Part shown: in pieces, positions 19,682 to 32,313 of the stretch | Position numbering within the stretch: position 1 is the stretch's first letter | Layout of the letters: the number at the start of each line of letters is the position of its first letter | Assembly: GCF_010111755.1 (NCBI RefSeq) | Contig: NC_088963.1 | Coordinates: 1,116,001-1,180,000 of the forward strand | Length of the DNA: 64,000 nucleotides | Direction of reading: 5' to 3' | From: Nakaseomyces glabratus | Lineage: Eukaryota; Ascomycota; Saccharomycetes; Saccharomycetales; Saccharomycetaceae | The notes under the pieces: generated by a model | The model's input: only the letters and a program-made list of their open reading frames with translations | What the model was told of the DNA's origin: nothing | Database searches by the model: none | Made by a program: the position numbers and the translations under genes

Positions 19682-20737
19682 CTATAGTGAGTTTTCATAA
19701 GATTTCACTCTTGAAAAATGAAAGGCTCTTTCATTTTTCAATGAATTTTCCATTTCCACACCTTCATTATCAATAACAACCGAAGAAAGCCAAGCTAATT
19801 GGTGATGCTTTTTTCTTCCTTGATTTTTTATTACAAACTTTTCATGAAACTCATACTTATCCGATGTTCTAGTAATATGCAAAAGTCCAAAATCATAATC
19901 GAAACCTAATGACCACCTACAAATCTCTGAATCTTTAATAGGTGTTTCCTTAGAGAAATGCTTAACTACAAAACTCGGTTCATCTGTAGTCAACAGTCTT
20001 AGACAAGAACCATCTGGATAAAATCTGAAGTATCTATAATACGTCAGTATATGAATGGGATTCATGAGTGACAAAGAACCCTCATCATTTGCCCCATACC
20101 GTACTACATTAACGACACTAATGTAAATACCATGGTATTTTATGAAGGGCCTGTTGCATATCATTTGCTTTGCATCATCACCCCATATCTCTTTAGTAAA
20201 AGATTTCATATCTGTGACTTTATTCATTTGTAAAGTCTCGGAGTCATACACCTGCTTGGGATAAATATAATCGGCAAATGCTTGGTAGGGCAAACTATTA
20301 TGAAAACATAGCTTATTGAAAGATGCACATGTTTTTGATAAATTCACCCATGATTCACCTGACATATAAACTACCTGCTTAATTATTTGTAGTAGTATAT
20401 CATCGGGTAGCATTTCCAGTATCCAACATGGATCTACAGGCCCTGCTTCCTCACTTGTACCATTGACATCGCTGGTATTTTCAGTATGATCATTGCTCTT
20501 ATCATTTAAATTCAAAGCTTCTAGTTTCTGTTGCAGCATATAGTCTTCCTGTAACTTCTTTCGATACAGTTTCTCGACACCATCATGAACTTTCAATGCC
20601 TTTCTATAAAAATTGATGGCATCCATCAGAGATCCGGCCTGCTCTTTTGCAGCACCTTGTTCCCATAACTGCAAAGCTTCATCCGCACGAGGATTGGTAT
20701 CCTCGGTGTTACAACTCACAGCATCCTGACCTCCCAT
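19682..20737 (-). CDS. HRT3: F-box protein Hrt3
   Basis: 351 residues, close to the S. cerevisiae length (344). Putative substrate receptor of an SCF ubiquitin ligase, of the FBXO9/Pof7 type. An N-terminal helical-hairpin region (DEALQLWEQGAAKEQAGSLM then DAINFYRKALK, about 18-50) resembles a TPR/MIT repeat. An F-box follows at about 105-150 (CWILEMLPDDILLQIIKQVV... WVNLSKTCASFNKLC). The C-terminal region includes WGDDAKQMICNRPFIKYHGI YISVV and YYRYFRFYPDGSCLRLLTTDEP, characteristic of the FBXO9 family. ATG at 20737. It is downstream of and convergent with KIN2, as YLR097C is with YLR096W. Confidence 0.9.
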   Translation of the reverse strand: MGGQDAVSCNTEDTNPRADEALQLWEQGAAKEQAGSLMDAINFYRKALKVHDGVEKLYRKKLQEDYMLQQKLEALNLNDKSNDHTENTSDVNGTSEEAGPVDPCWILEMLPDDILLQIIKQVVYMSGESWVNLSKTCASFNKLCFHNSLPYQAFADYIYPKQVYDSETLQMNKVTDMKSFTKEIWGDDAKQMICNRPFIKYHGIYISVVNVVRYGANDEGSLSLMNPIHILTYYRYFRFYPDGSCLRLLTTDEPSFVVKHFSKETPIKDSEICRWSLGFDYDFGLLHITRTSDKYEFHEKFVIKNQGRKKHHQLAWLSSVVIDNEGVEMENSLKNERAFHFSRVKSYENSL

Positions 20738-21095
20738 ATTTTGAGTTCAGTGTAAATCAGGTCCCTATAGTCAAATCGGACATTAATAAATAAGCCACAG
20801 CTGCACGTAAATTAACTAGAAAACCAATGCAGTAATGCAACTGTAATCACTTTGGTAGGGTTTCAGCTCTAATATTATTATTCTAAGCACTGTATCCGTC
20901 CAGTTTGGTAAGTAGAACTGCGATGAGCTTTAGGTATCTGCCCATTTTATGCCAAAAGGTTGCTGATTGTGATATTTTCTTTCAAATCCCAGTGAAAATC
21001 CCGTATAAACTGCGTTTTCGGGCAAAAATGAGAGGCGATGACTTCAGTTGGATCACTAATACAAGCTCACCAAAGGGTATGTATGTCACTCGATA
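20738..21095. promoter_or_regulatory. HRT3 promoter with PAC motif
   Basis: 358 bp between the HRT3 start and the CHA4 stop. An exact GCGATGAGCT lies at 20920-20929, about 183 bp upstream of HRT3. A plus-strand open frame starting inside this motif (20905-21318) runs antisense into CHA4 and looks spurious. Confidence 0.5.
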
Positions 21096-22823
21096 TCATA
21101 GCATTGGACCATTTGATCCGCCAATCAACAGATCAATTTCATTTAGCAGTGTGAAATCCAAGTTATATTCGAGTTTCAAGTCTGTACCGCTGGATAATGT
21201 ACCTAATAAAAGGTCCAGAGGCTCTGTACCTGCGGGTTCGTTGTCGTTATCGACAAATTTCTTTGCTATCTCATATGTTAACGATGGCGATTTTAAGAAC
21301 GCCATGAATTGCTTGTAATGCCTGTTACTTATGGTTTCCGTTTTCATGCATTGTAATGAAAGGATCACGCAGTATACCATGTACAAATTGGTTGTTTGAA
21401 AGCCACCGAATTTTATTTCCCAACCTTCCAACAGTAAAGACAATTCATCTATGTGCTCCGTGATCAGCTCTCTACTTAGTTTAAGTTCTTCCAAAAATGG
21501 CTTGTTGTAGGATATCAGTACAAGATAGTAGTGAAACCATATGTATGCCCTGGATGGGTTAAAATCGTGCATATTCTTTATCGTGGATCTAGACCACCGG
21601 AGTTCCTTTGGCAGGTCTTTTCGCCAGTTATACATTTCTAAATTGAACTTCGATAAGTGTTCTCTTCTCTGCATAGGAAACTCCGACTGGCCAAATATCT
21701 TCGGCGCGAACACCTCCGTAATTCTACAAACCACAATCAGGTTCTTTAAAGGCTTGGCCATTGATAAAGTGCATTTGGGATCAAATATAAAATCTTCAAT
21801 ACCAGACTCTATCTCAGGCAGTTCGTCAGTCTCCGGCACTGTGGAGTTCGAAAGTTTTAAAATTGTGGTTCTTCCAAATAATAACGTAATCAAATGATCA
21901 GCAATATAACAACCCCAATAAACTCTACTACGCACCTCGATATCAACCCCAGATAGCTCATCTTCGTAAACATGGGCCCAAGCTTCTGGGTTCAAATGTA
22001 AACCTATTTCATATGATATTCTAAAAGCCAGTCCAGATAAGTACCATGCCATTGGGTTGTCACCATGGCCTATGTCATAAAATGCTAAGCATAATAAAGT
22101 TTGAATTATGGCTAGTTTTGATGACGATGTGGATTCATCATTAAGATCTTCATTCAGTTGAAATATCTTAGTCAATACCATACTCTTTGATCTTCTGTAG
22201 TACTCGGCACCCATGTTGGCTACATCATCTGATCTGTCAGCAATCTGTGCACCTAGAGCAAATATTGCATACACCAACTCCTCAGAACAGTAATAACTCT
22301 TTGTGTTAAAATCACCAAAAAATGAATTAAGGAATGTCTCTCTATGAATAAACATAAAATGACCAGGGTACAACCATTTGAAGAACAACGATAAGCCTTT
22401 CAAAATGGTTGGATTTTTGCTCAAGTTTAACAACTGCCTCTGAGAGCTTGTTTGAGTTATAGGTGGCCTGGGTCTCTTCAATGACAACGAATTTGATGGA
22501 TATATACCGATATTTGTACTCAGACCACCGCTATTCAAGTTCTCAACGGAACCATCAGACGCATTCAGCGAGCCCACACTTTCCACCTCATCGATCCCAG
22601 AGTCAACAGTCCCACGCATCTGTGTAATGTGCATCTCCAAGTCTTTAACCCGCTTCTCAAGACTCTGCACATATGCTACTGAAGTTCTATTACTCCTCAG
22701 ATCATTATTGGTCATAACACACTCGATCTTGTGCTTGACGCAATTTGAACATGGCACCTTCTTATCGCACCGCCTTCTGCGCTTCCTGCAACCTTCACAC
22801 GCCAACTTGCGTACACCAGACAT
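21096..22823 (-). CDS. CHA4: Zn2Cys6 transcription activator Cha4
   Basis: 575 residues from the ATG at 22823; the open frame begins two codons earlier at a TTG. In S. cerevisiae Cha4 activates CHA1, the serine/threonine deaminase gene, in response to those amino acids. The N-terminal zinc cluster is complete: CEGCRKRRRRCDKKVPCSNC then VKHKIEC (six cysteines, residues about 9-35). A short linker and coiled coil follow (YVQSLEKRVKDLEMHITQM). The fungal transcription-factor middle homology domain spans about 140-420, with LFFKWLYPGHFMFIHRETFL and SGLAFRISYEIGLHLNPEAW. ICT1 lies upstream and HRT3 downstream, matching YLR097C-YLR098C-YLR099C. Confidence 0.9.
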   Translation of the reverse strand: MSGVRKLACEGCRKRRRRCDKKVPCSNCVKHKIECVMTNNDLRSNRTSVAYVQSLEKRVKDLEMHITQMRGTVDSGIDEVESVGSLNASDGSVENLNSGGLSTNIGIYPSNSLSLKRPRPPITQTSSQRQLLNLSKNPTILKGLSLFFKWLYPGHFMFIHRETFLNSFFGDFNTKSYYCSEELVYAIFALGAQIADRSDDVANMGAEYYRRSKSMVLTKIFQLNEDLNDESTSSSKLAIIQTLLCLAFYDIGHGDNPMAWYLSGLAFRISYEIGLHLNPEAWAHVYEDELSGVDIEVRSRVYWGCYIADHLITLLFGRTTILKLSNSTVPETDELPEIESGIEDFIFDPKCTLSMAKPLKNLIVVCRITEVFAPKIFGQSEFPMQRREHLSKFNLEMYNWRKDLPKELRWSRSTIKNMHDFNPSRAYIWFHYYLVLISYNKPFLEELKLSRELITEHIDELSLLLEGWEIKFGGFQTTNLYMVYCVILSLQCMKTETISNRHYKQFMAFLKSPSLTYEIAKKFVDNDNEPAGTEPLDLLLGTLSSGTDLKLEYNLDFTLLNEIDLLIGGSNGPML

Positions 22824-22921
22824 GGTCAATAACCCACAAACAACTGCTATTAACCACTTTCACCTTCTACTTAGGTCAACTGTCCCTCATTACATCAAAA
22901 TAACCTCTTATTTCTACTTTT

Positions 22922-22949
22922 GCGATGAGCTTGTGCGATGCGATGAGCT
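22922..22949 (+). promoter_or_regulatory. Two PAC motifs upstream of CHA4
   Basis: Exact GCGATGAGCT at 22922-22931 and again at 22940-22949, 18 bp apart, about 100-125 bp before the CHA4 ATG. The second is preceded by another GCGAT, making a partly overlapping GCGATGCGATGAGCT. Confidence 0.7.
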
Positions 22950-23041
22950 AGGAAACTGGGTTTATCGCATAGTAAGGCAAGATGGAGTAGTCCATGTAGT
23001 TATAAAAATTCTATGTTGTATGTATTGTATAGTGTATATCT

Positions 23042-24202
23042 TTACTCGCTGAGAAACTGGACAAGTTTCTTGCTGAAGTAGTCTGGGTTATCTAGGAACA
23101 GGTTATGTCCTGCGTCAGGTACTTCCAAATAGGAGGCAGAGCCACCTGAAGTGCTGGCAACTCTAAACTTCTTCAAGCGTTCGACCATGAGATAACCAGC
23201 GTAGCTGTTCATCCAGTCGTGGTCACCGTAAAATACAGATACATCTGGCACTTTCAACTTGTCTATGGTGTCCATGATGGGGTCTCTTGCGAGCAGACTG
23301 CGTGTGAACAAGTGCTTCAGAGCATGGACGTTCTGCTTGGCGAAATGCTTCTTGCCCAGGAAGGACTCGAACAAGTAGTCCTTGTATGCCTGGCTGGGTA
23401 CCTTGGCGTAACTGGAATTGATAAAGGACAGACACAGCTTGTCTCCTATTGGCCCCATCCACCTGAGCACGCTAAACTGGTTCTCGAACAGGAACTTTGG
23501 AGCCTTGCGCTTTCTAGTGTACAGGTATGAGGAAGGATCAGACTCCTGCAGTTCATAGACCACGTTCTCCTCAAACGTGTTATTTATCGAGTGTATGTTG
23601 CGCTCCATACCCAGCGGTGACAGCAGGCAGAGCTTGTTCACGGACTCAGGGTACTTCAGGGCGTACTTGTAGGACAGGTACCCGCCAAACGAGTGGCCCA
23701 CAAGGTTGAACTTGTCTAGGTTGTTCTCCTTTCGCCACTGCTCGATGCTCTCCACATAGTAGTCCTCGTACTGCTGCAAGTACCGCCTCTTCTCCCGGTG
23801 TGTGCGCAGCATCAGCTCCTGATCCACCTGGGCATCCGTCACCGGCTCGGCAGCACGTCTGGCGCCCTGCACCACGGTGAACTTGTTCTCCTCGATCTTA
23901 AACTTGGCCTTTGGCGCCTCACCCTCTGCCACCAGCGGCGGTGCCTCGCTCAGCCCATTGGCCGGGAGGTCTATAGCATACAGGTCCCGTATGTGCCTCG
24001 ACAGCGGCGCAAAACAGCGGTGGTACGCCATAGAAGAGGCTCCATACCCATGCACTAGCAGCGTCGGAGTCACCACCCGGTCACCGCCTCTGAAGTACCA
24101 CTGGTTCACCCCACACCGCAGCACCGCCCGCTGGCCCTCGACAGGCACTTCCTCCATCACCTTATATTGCAAAGTCTCGAGGTCATCGCCTTTGCACCAC
24201 AT
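23042..24202 (-). CDS. ICT1: Lysophosphatidic acid acyltransferase / alpha-beta hydrolase Ict1
   Basis: 386 residues. Member of the CGI-58/ABHD4-5 family; S. cerevisiae Ict1 acylates lysophosphatidic acid to phosphatidic acid, and the paralogs Ecm18 and Cld1 belong to the same family. Visible motifs are the oxyanion-type VHGYGASS (about 50-57), nucleophile elbow GHSFGG (about 168), SPLG after it, an acid-strand segment YGDHDWM (about 320), and the acyltransferase HxxxxD motif HNLFLD near 362. The sequence is soluble, without a signal peptide. ATG at 24202. It is head-to-head with MIM2, 109 bp apart, as in the YLR099C / YLR099W-A pair. The coding region is clearly richer in GC than most neighbours. 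ICT1 versus ECM18 is decided here by synteny only. Confidence 0.88.
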   Translation of the reverse strand: MWCKGDDLETLQYKVMEEVPVEGQRAVLRCGVNQWYFRGGDRVVTPTLLVHGYGASSMAYHRCFAPLSRHIRDLYAIDLPANGLSEAPPLVAEGEAPKAKFKIEENKFTVVQGARRAAEPVTDAQVDQELMLRTHREKRRYLQQYEDYYVESIEQWRKENNLDKFNLVGHSFGGYLSYKYALKYPESVNKLCLLSPLGMERNIHSINNTFEENVVYELQESDPSSYLYTRKRKAPKFLFENQFSVLRWMGPIGDKLCLSFINSSYAKVPSQAYKDYLFESFLGKKHFAKQNVHALKHLFTRSLLARDPIMDTIDKLKVPDVSVFYGDHDWMNSYAGYLMVERLKKFRVASTSGGSASYLEVPDAGHNLFLDNPDYFSKKLVQFLSE

Positions 24203-24311
24203 TGCATAGAAAGGAATAAGTTGTAGTTGTTGTAGTAATGGTAGTTGTAGTTGTGGTTTCTGGATGTAGTTTCTGGATGTAGCAGAAGTAGCTACTGTGT
24301 CTGTGCTATAT
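24203..24311. promoter_or_regulatory. ICT1/MIM2 head-to-head promoter with tandem duplications
   Basis: 109 bp shared by two divergent genes. It is made largely of short repeats: TTGTAGTTG-type units at 24221-24256 and an exact 13-bp tandem duplication TTTCTGGATGTAG at 24257-24269 and 24270-24282. Confidence 0.6.
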
Positions 24312-24497
24312 ATGACTTCATTGGGTGGCGTTGAAAGTATGGACGATTACAAGGCGTTGATGGAGGCGCAAGAGCAGTGGGAGCAATCTGTTGAGCAACT
24401 GAACGAAGTGCTGAACTGGGTGCTGCTGCCGCTGCTGGGGAAGTACATGGGACGCAAGCTGGCCTGGCGCCTGTGGCGGGCCATTGCTGGCTGGTGA
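24312..24497 (+). CDS. MIM2: Small mitochondrial outer-membrane import protein Mim2
   Basis: 61 residues from the ATG at 24312; the open frame begins at a GTG. It is a small protein with an acidic, glutamine-rich N-terminal half (MDDYKALMEAQEQWEQSVEQ) and one hydrophobic C-terminal segment flanked by basic residues (VLNWVLLPLLGKYMGRKLAW), as expected for a single-span outer-membrane protein. Mim2 works with Mim1 to insert alpha-helical proteins and to assemble the TOM complex. The main support is position: in S. cerevisiae YLR099W-A lies between ICT1 and ERG27, and here this gene lies next to ICT1. It is shorter than the yeast protein (87). An in-frame ATG at 24339 is an alternative start. 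Easily missed because of its size. Confidence 0.75.
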   Translation: MTSLGGVESMDDYKALMEAQEQWEQSVEQLNEVLNWVLLPLLGKYMGRKLAWRLWRAIAGW

Positions 24498-24845
24498 GGG
24501 CAGGCCTTGGCCACTTTATATACACTTACATAGACATCCTATTGGTTTCCAATTATCTGCTAGAGGGCCGCTGGAAAAGCTGCTGAAAGCTGCTGAAAGG
24601 TGCTGAAAGCGGGAGAAAAGACCATACAGGGATGTGGAACTACACAGGGCACAAGCCTGGGCTTATTCCCCAAGCGATGCACCGCTGGAGCTCCATTACA
24701 TGTACCATTTATAGCTAATACCATAGAAATTTTATGACTCACTGAAAATTTTGGCGAAAATTTGCGGGACGAGTATAAAAGCAGGACAATGGCGATGCCT
24801 GGCAGGAGGTGAGCAAGGACCCCAGGACAAGACACTATAGATTAA
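24498..24845 (+). promoter_or_regulatory. ARO1 promoter: Gcn4 site, TATA box, 10-bp repeats
   Basis: A perfect Gcn4 site TGACTCA (in ATGACTCAC) lies at 24735-24741, 105 bp before the ARO1 ATG, and TATAAAA at 24774-24780. Further upstream are three perfect tandem 10-bp units, AGCTGCTGAA at 24578-24587 and 24588-24597, and AGGTGCTGAA at 24598-24607. Gcn4 control fits an amino-acid biosynthesis gene. Confidence 0.7.
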
Positions 24846-29585
<4,740 letters not shown>

Positions 29586-29992
29586 TTTGAATTTATGGTC
29601 CCTGTTGCAAGTCCCCGTAAAAGGTATGAGCTTCAATTCTTTTTGATTGACTTGGCACAATAACTGGGCTGTCTCACTCTATTATTGCTATGATGTATAC
29701 GAGTTTTCTTTATGCTGATTATTTATAATTTATGTACATGTTATAGAATATATATATAACGTACCATTAGAATCGAAATGATTATTAATACCGACTCACT
29801 GTATCCATCATATCCAGTTTAGTTTTATCGGTGATATCACCTGATAAAAGCTAAACGACGCATTGTTCTCTTAAAAGCTCATCGCAGTTTGGTTCTTTAA
29901 TTCTTCCAACTCTTATAAATTTGGTATCCATTTCATGAAATCAACTGCTACAACTTCAATATCAGGTAATAAACAGGATATTAACAATCATT
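29586..29992 (+). promoter_or_regulatory. ERG27 upstream region: sterol element, palindrome, PAC
   Basis: 407 bp between ARO1 and ERG27. TATACGA at 29696-29702 (reverse complement TCGTATA) matches the core of the Upc2 sterol regulatory element, about 290 bp before ERG27. A near-perfect 27-bp inverted repeat centred on GATATC lies at 29823-29849 with TTATC and GATAA at its ends. A PAC motif (AGCTCATCGC) lies at 29876-29885, 108 bp before the ATG. Confidence 0.6.
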
Positions 29993-31039
29993 ATGACATC
30001 CAAGACCAGGAAAGTAGCCGTTATCACTGGTGCCAATAGTAACCTTGGGTTGAACATTGCTTATAGATTAATCGAAAGACAGTCTGCTGACGTCAGATTG
30101 ACCCTTGTGGTCACTTCGAGGACGTTGCCTCGTGTAAGAGAGGTTGTTGAGTTGATCAAGAAGTTTGTTGCAACTCAGGAGGATCCATGCTCTGTGGATT
30201 TTGACTATTTACTTGTGGATTTCACCAACATGGTGAGTGTTTTGAACGCGTACTATGACTTGAACCAGAAATACGAGAGCATCAATTACTTCTTTGTGAA
30301 TGCTGCACAGGGTGTCTATGATGGTATTGACTGGATTGGTGCTGTAAAGCAGGTGCTATCTGATCCACTTGAAGCTGTTACCAACCCCACTTATAGGAAA
30401 CAGCTAGTGGGTGTCAAATCAAAGGATGAAATGGGACTGGTCTTTCAGGCCAATGTATTTGGACCATATTATTTGATCCAGAAAATTCTACCTCAATTGT
30501 CGAAGGGGAAAGCTACTGTGGTTTGGATTTCCAGTATTATGGCTGACCCAAAACACTTATCTCTACAGGATATCGAAATGATCAAATCAGATGTTACTTA
30601 TGAAGGTTCTAAGAGAGTTGTAGACTTATTACATTTGGCCACTTATAAGCAAATGAAATCTCAAGGTATTCACCAGTACGTGGTTCAACCCGGTATTTTC
30701 ACCAGTTATTCATTCGCCAAGTACTTGAACTTCTTCACCACTTTTGGTATGTTGTTCTTGTTCTATTTGGCCAGACTACTTGGATCCAAATGGCACAACA
30801 TTGACGGTTACAAAGCAGCTAATGCTCCAGTATACGTTGCCACTCTAATAAATCCACATTTTGAACACCAAGAAGTTAAGTATGGATCTGCAAGTTCAAG
30901 AGATGGTATGGAGTATATTGAAACTACAGACATCGATAAGACCGGATCAAGTGACGTTCTTGCATACATTGAGAAGAAGAAATTAGAATGGGATGACAAG
31001 TTAAAAGACCAAATAACGAACTCAAGAATTCCAATTTAA
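29993..31039 (+). CDS. ERG27: 3-keto-sterol reductase Erg27
   Basis: 348 residues, the same size as S. cerevisiae Erg27 (347). It reduces the 3-keto group during C-4 demethylation of sterols, together with Erg25 and Erg26 at the ER and lipid droplets, and also stabilises Erg7. It is an extended short-chain dehydrogenase with cofactor motif TGANSNLGLNIAYRL (about 12-26), FVNAAQG in place of NNAG (about 98-104), serine in WISSIMAD and the catalytic YxxxK as YEGSKRVVDL (about 203-207). A hydrophobic segment (FFTTFGMLFLFYLARLLG, about 247-264) may mediate membrane attachment. ATG at 29993. It is convergent with APC9, as for YLR100W and YLR102C. Confidence 0.95.
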   Translation: MTSKTRKVAVITGANSNLGLNIAYRLIERQSADVRLTLVVTSRTLPRVREVVELIKKFVATQEDPCSVDFDYLLVDFTNMVSVLNAYYDLNQKYESINYFFVNAAQGVYDGIDWIGAVKQVLSDPLEAVTNPTYRKQLVGVKSKDEMGLVFQANVFGPYYLIQKILPQLSKGKATVVWISSIMADPKHLSLQDIEMIKSDVTYEGSKRVVDLLHLATYKQMKSQGIHQYVVQPGIFTSYSFAKYLNFFTTFGMLFLFYLARLLGSKWHNIDGYKAANAPVYVATLINPHFEHQEVKYGSASSRDGMEYIETTDIDKTGSSDVLAYIEKKKLEWDDKLKDQITNSRIPI

Positions 31040-31223
31040 AGGTATCATATTTTGTGGAATGTTGGCCTTTGTTTCGGTGGTTGAAACTGGTAAAATAGCT
31101 TAGCTGGAATAACATTTGTGAATAAGACATATTTTTAGTGTCATTGAAACACGCAGTATATTATCTTGATAAATCAATAATGCATTATTTTTATTCTTTA
31201 GGGTTTGCATAACTTTACTAATA

Positions 31224-32027
31224 CTATATATCCATTCTCAGTATATGCCTAATCTGTTGTGTGTGTTTAGTAACATCATCATCCAAAATATGTCCAGCAT
31301 TCTTTGGACTTTGATTTAATTCTTCTCGCGAAAGTCTAATATAATCCTTCTCTAGTCTCAGAATTTGGAAAAGGTTATGTGCGTCCTCGGTTCTCAAAGA
31401 GTATGCCAAAGAATCCTGACTCCAGAATTTACTTAGCTCTATGAGCTCAGTATTTCTTGACGGATCCTGAATTCCAAGAGCAGAACCCCCATTTCTCAGT
31501 TTGTTAACAATACTATTTCCAGTATAGTTGGGTAATGTATGCTGAAGAACACCTCTCTGCCGTTCGTTAAGAGCCGAGTCAATTGTACTTTCCTGATGCG
31601 GTGGATCAAGGTTCTCGATGGAGTAGTCATCAAATTCACCACAGTATATGTCTACATCTGGCCTAAACTCATCGATATTAATATGACAGTCCTTATGAAA
31701 AACTAAACAGTGGGCAGCTCGCTCACACTCAAGTAAACTTTTGATCTGACTCTCTCTAATTGCCTTTCTGTTAAAGAACGGGGAATAGTCATACTCCTGT
31801 ATATTTATTGAGGGTTTCTTTGAGACTCTTCCAATGTTACGCTTAGGTACATGGATGGTATTCCCATGAGAGATCCTAATTCCTGGAGATCGTATGCTTC
31901 TAACTGGTCTTTTCAATGGCGTGGCATTGTTGGCTACCTTGAATTTTGGTGTCTGCCATGGAGGCAACGTCGGCAGCTGGAAGGACCGCTGCCCGGATTT
32001 CCTGTTAGAGCCAATATTTCGAGACAT
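31224..32027 (-). CDS. APC9: Anaphase-promoting complex subunit Apc9
   Basis: 267 residues (S. cerevisiae 265). Small accessory subunit of the APC/C ubiquitin ligase that helps hold Cdc27. It has no catalytic domain. The N-terminal third is basic and proline-rich (PTLPPWQTPKFKVANN, RSPGIRISHG). The centre has EYDYSPFFNRKAIRESQIKS followed by LLECERAAHCLVFHKDCHIN, then a C-terminal region predicted helical (LSKFWSQDSLAYSLRTEDAH, LFQILRLEKDYIRLSREEL). This family evolves fast, so the call rests on matching length, this block pattern and its place between ERG27 and CDC45. ATG at 32027, with a PAC motif about 90 bp upstream. Confidence 0.82.
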   Translation of the reverse strand: MSRNIGSNRKSGQRSFQLPTLPPWQTPKFKVANNATPLKRPVRSIRSPGIRISHGNTIHVPKRNIGRVSKKPSINIQEYDYSPFFNRKAIRESQIKSLLECERAAHCLVFHKDCHINIDEFRPDVDIYCGEFDDYSIENLDPPHQESTIDSALNERQRGVLQHTLPNYTGNSIVNKLRNGGSALGIQDPSRNTELIELSKFWSQDSLAYSLRTEDAHNLFQILRLEKDYIRLSREELNQSPKNAGHILDDDVTKHTQQIRHILRMDI

Positions 32028-32117
32028 AATGTTTCTGGCTTGATTGAATCGTATAGAGGCCAGCTCACTGGTCGCTCAAGGTTGCTAATAGTGACAATGA
32101 CCTCTCTATAAATACTC

Positions 32118-32127
32118 GCGATGAGCT
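32118..32127 (+). promoter_or_regulatory. PAC motif upstream of APC9
   Basis: Exact GCGATGAGCT, 91 bp before the APC9 ATG in the APC9-CDC45 gap. Confidence 0.65.
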
Positions 32128-32313
32128 CACTGATTTGAATCACAAAAGTTTGGGTCTTATTATGTGTCGTACATTATGATATCGATATATTGAAGGTAAT
32201 GGAGTCCAATCACTGGAGTGTTTGCAGGTTGATGTCGGTGTTTAGGAAGTATTAAGTATTAAATATCTATATTATTTTCAGCTCTATTTAGCGTATATGC
32301 AAGTGGGAGGTCT

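Noticed and set aside
20905..21318. 137-codon plus-strand frame near HRT3/CHA4
   Set aside because: Mostly antisense to the CHA4 3' coding region; its first ATG is part of a PAC motif.
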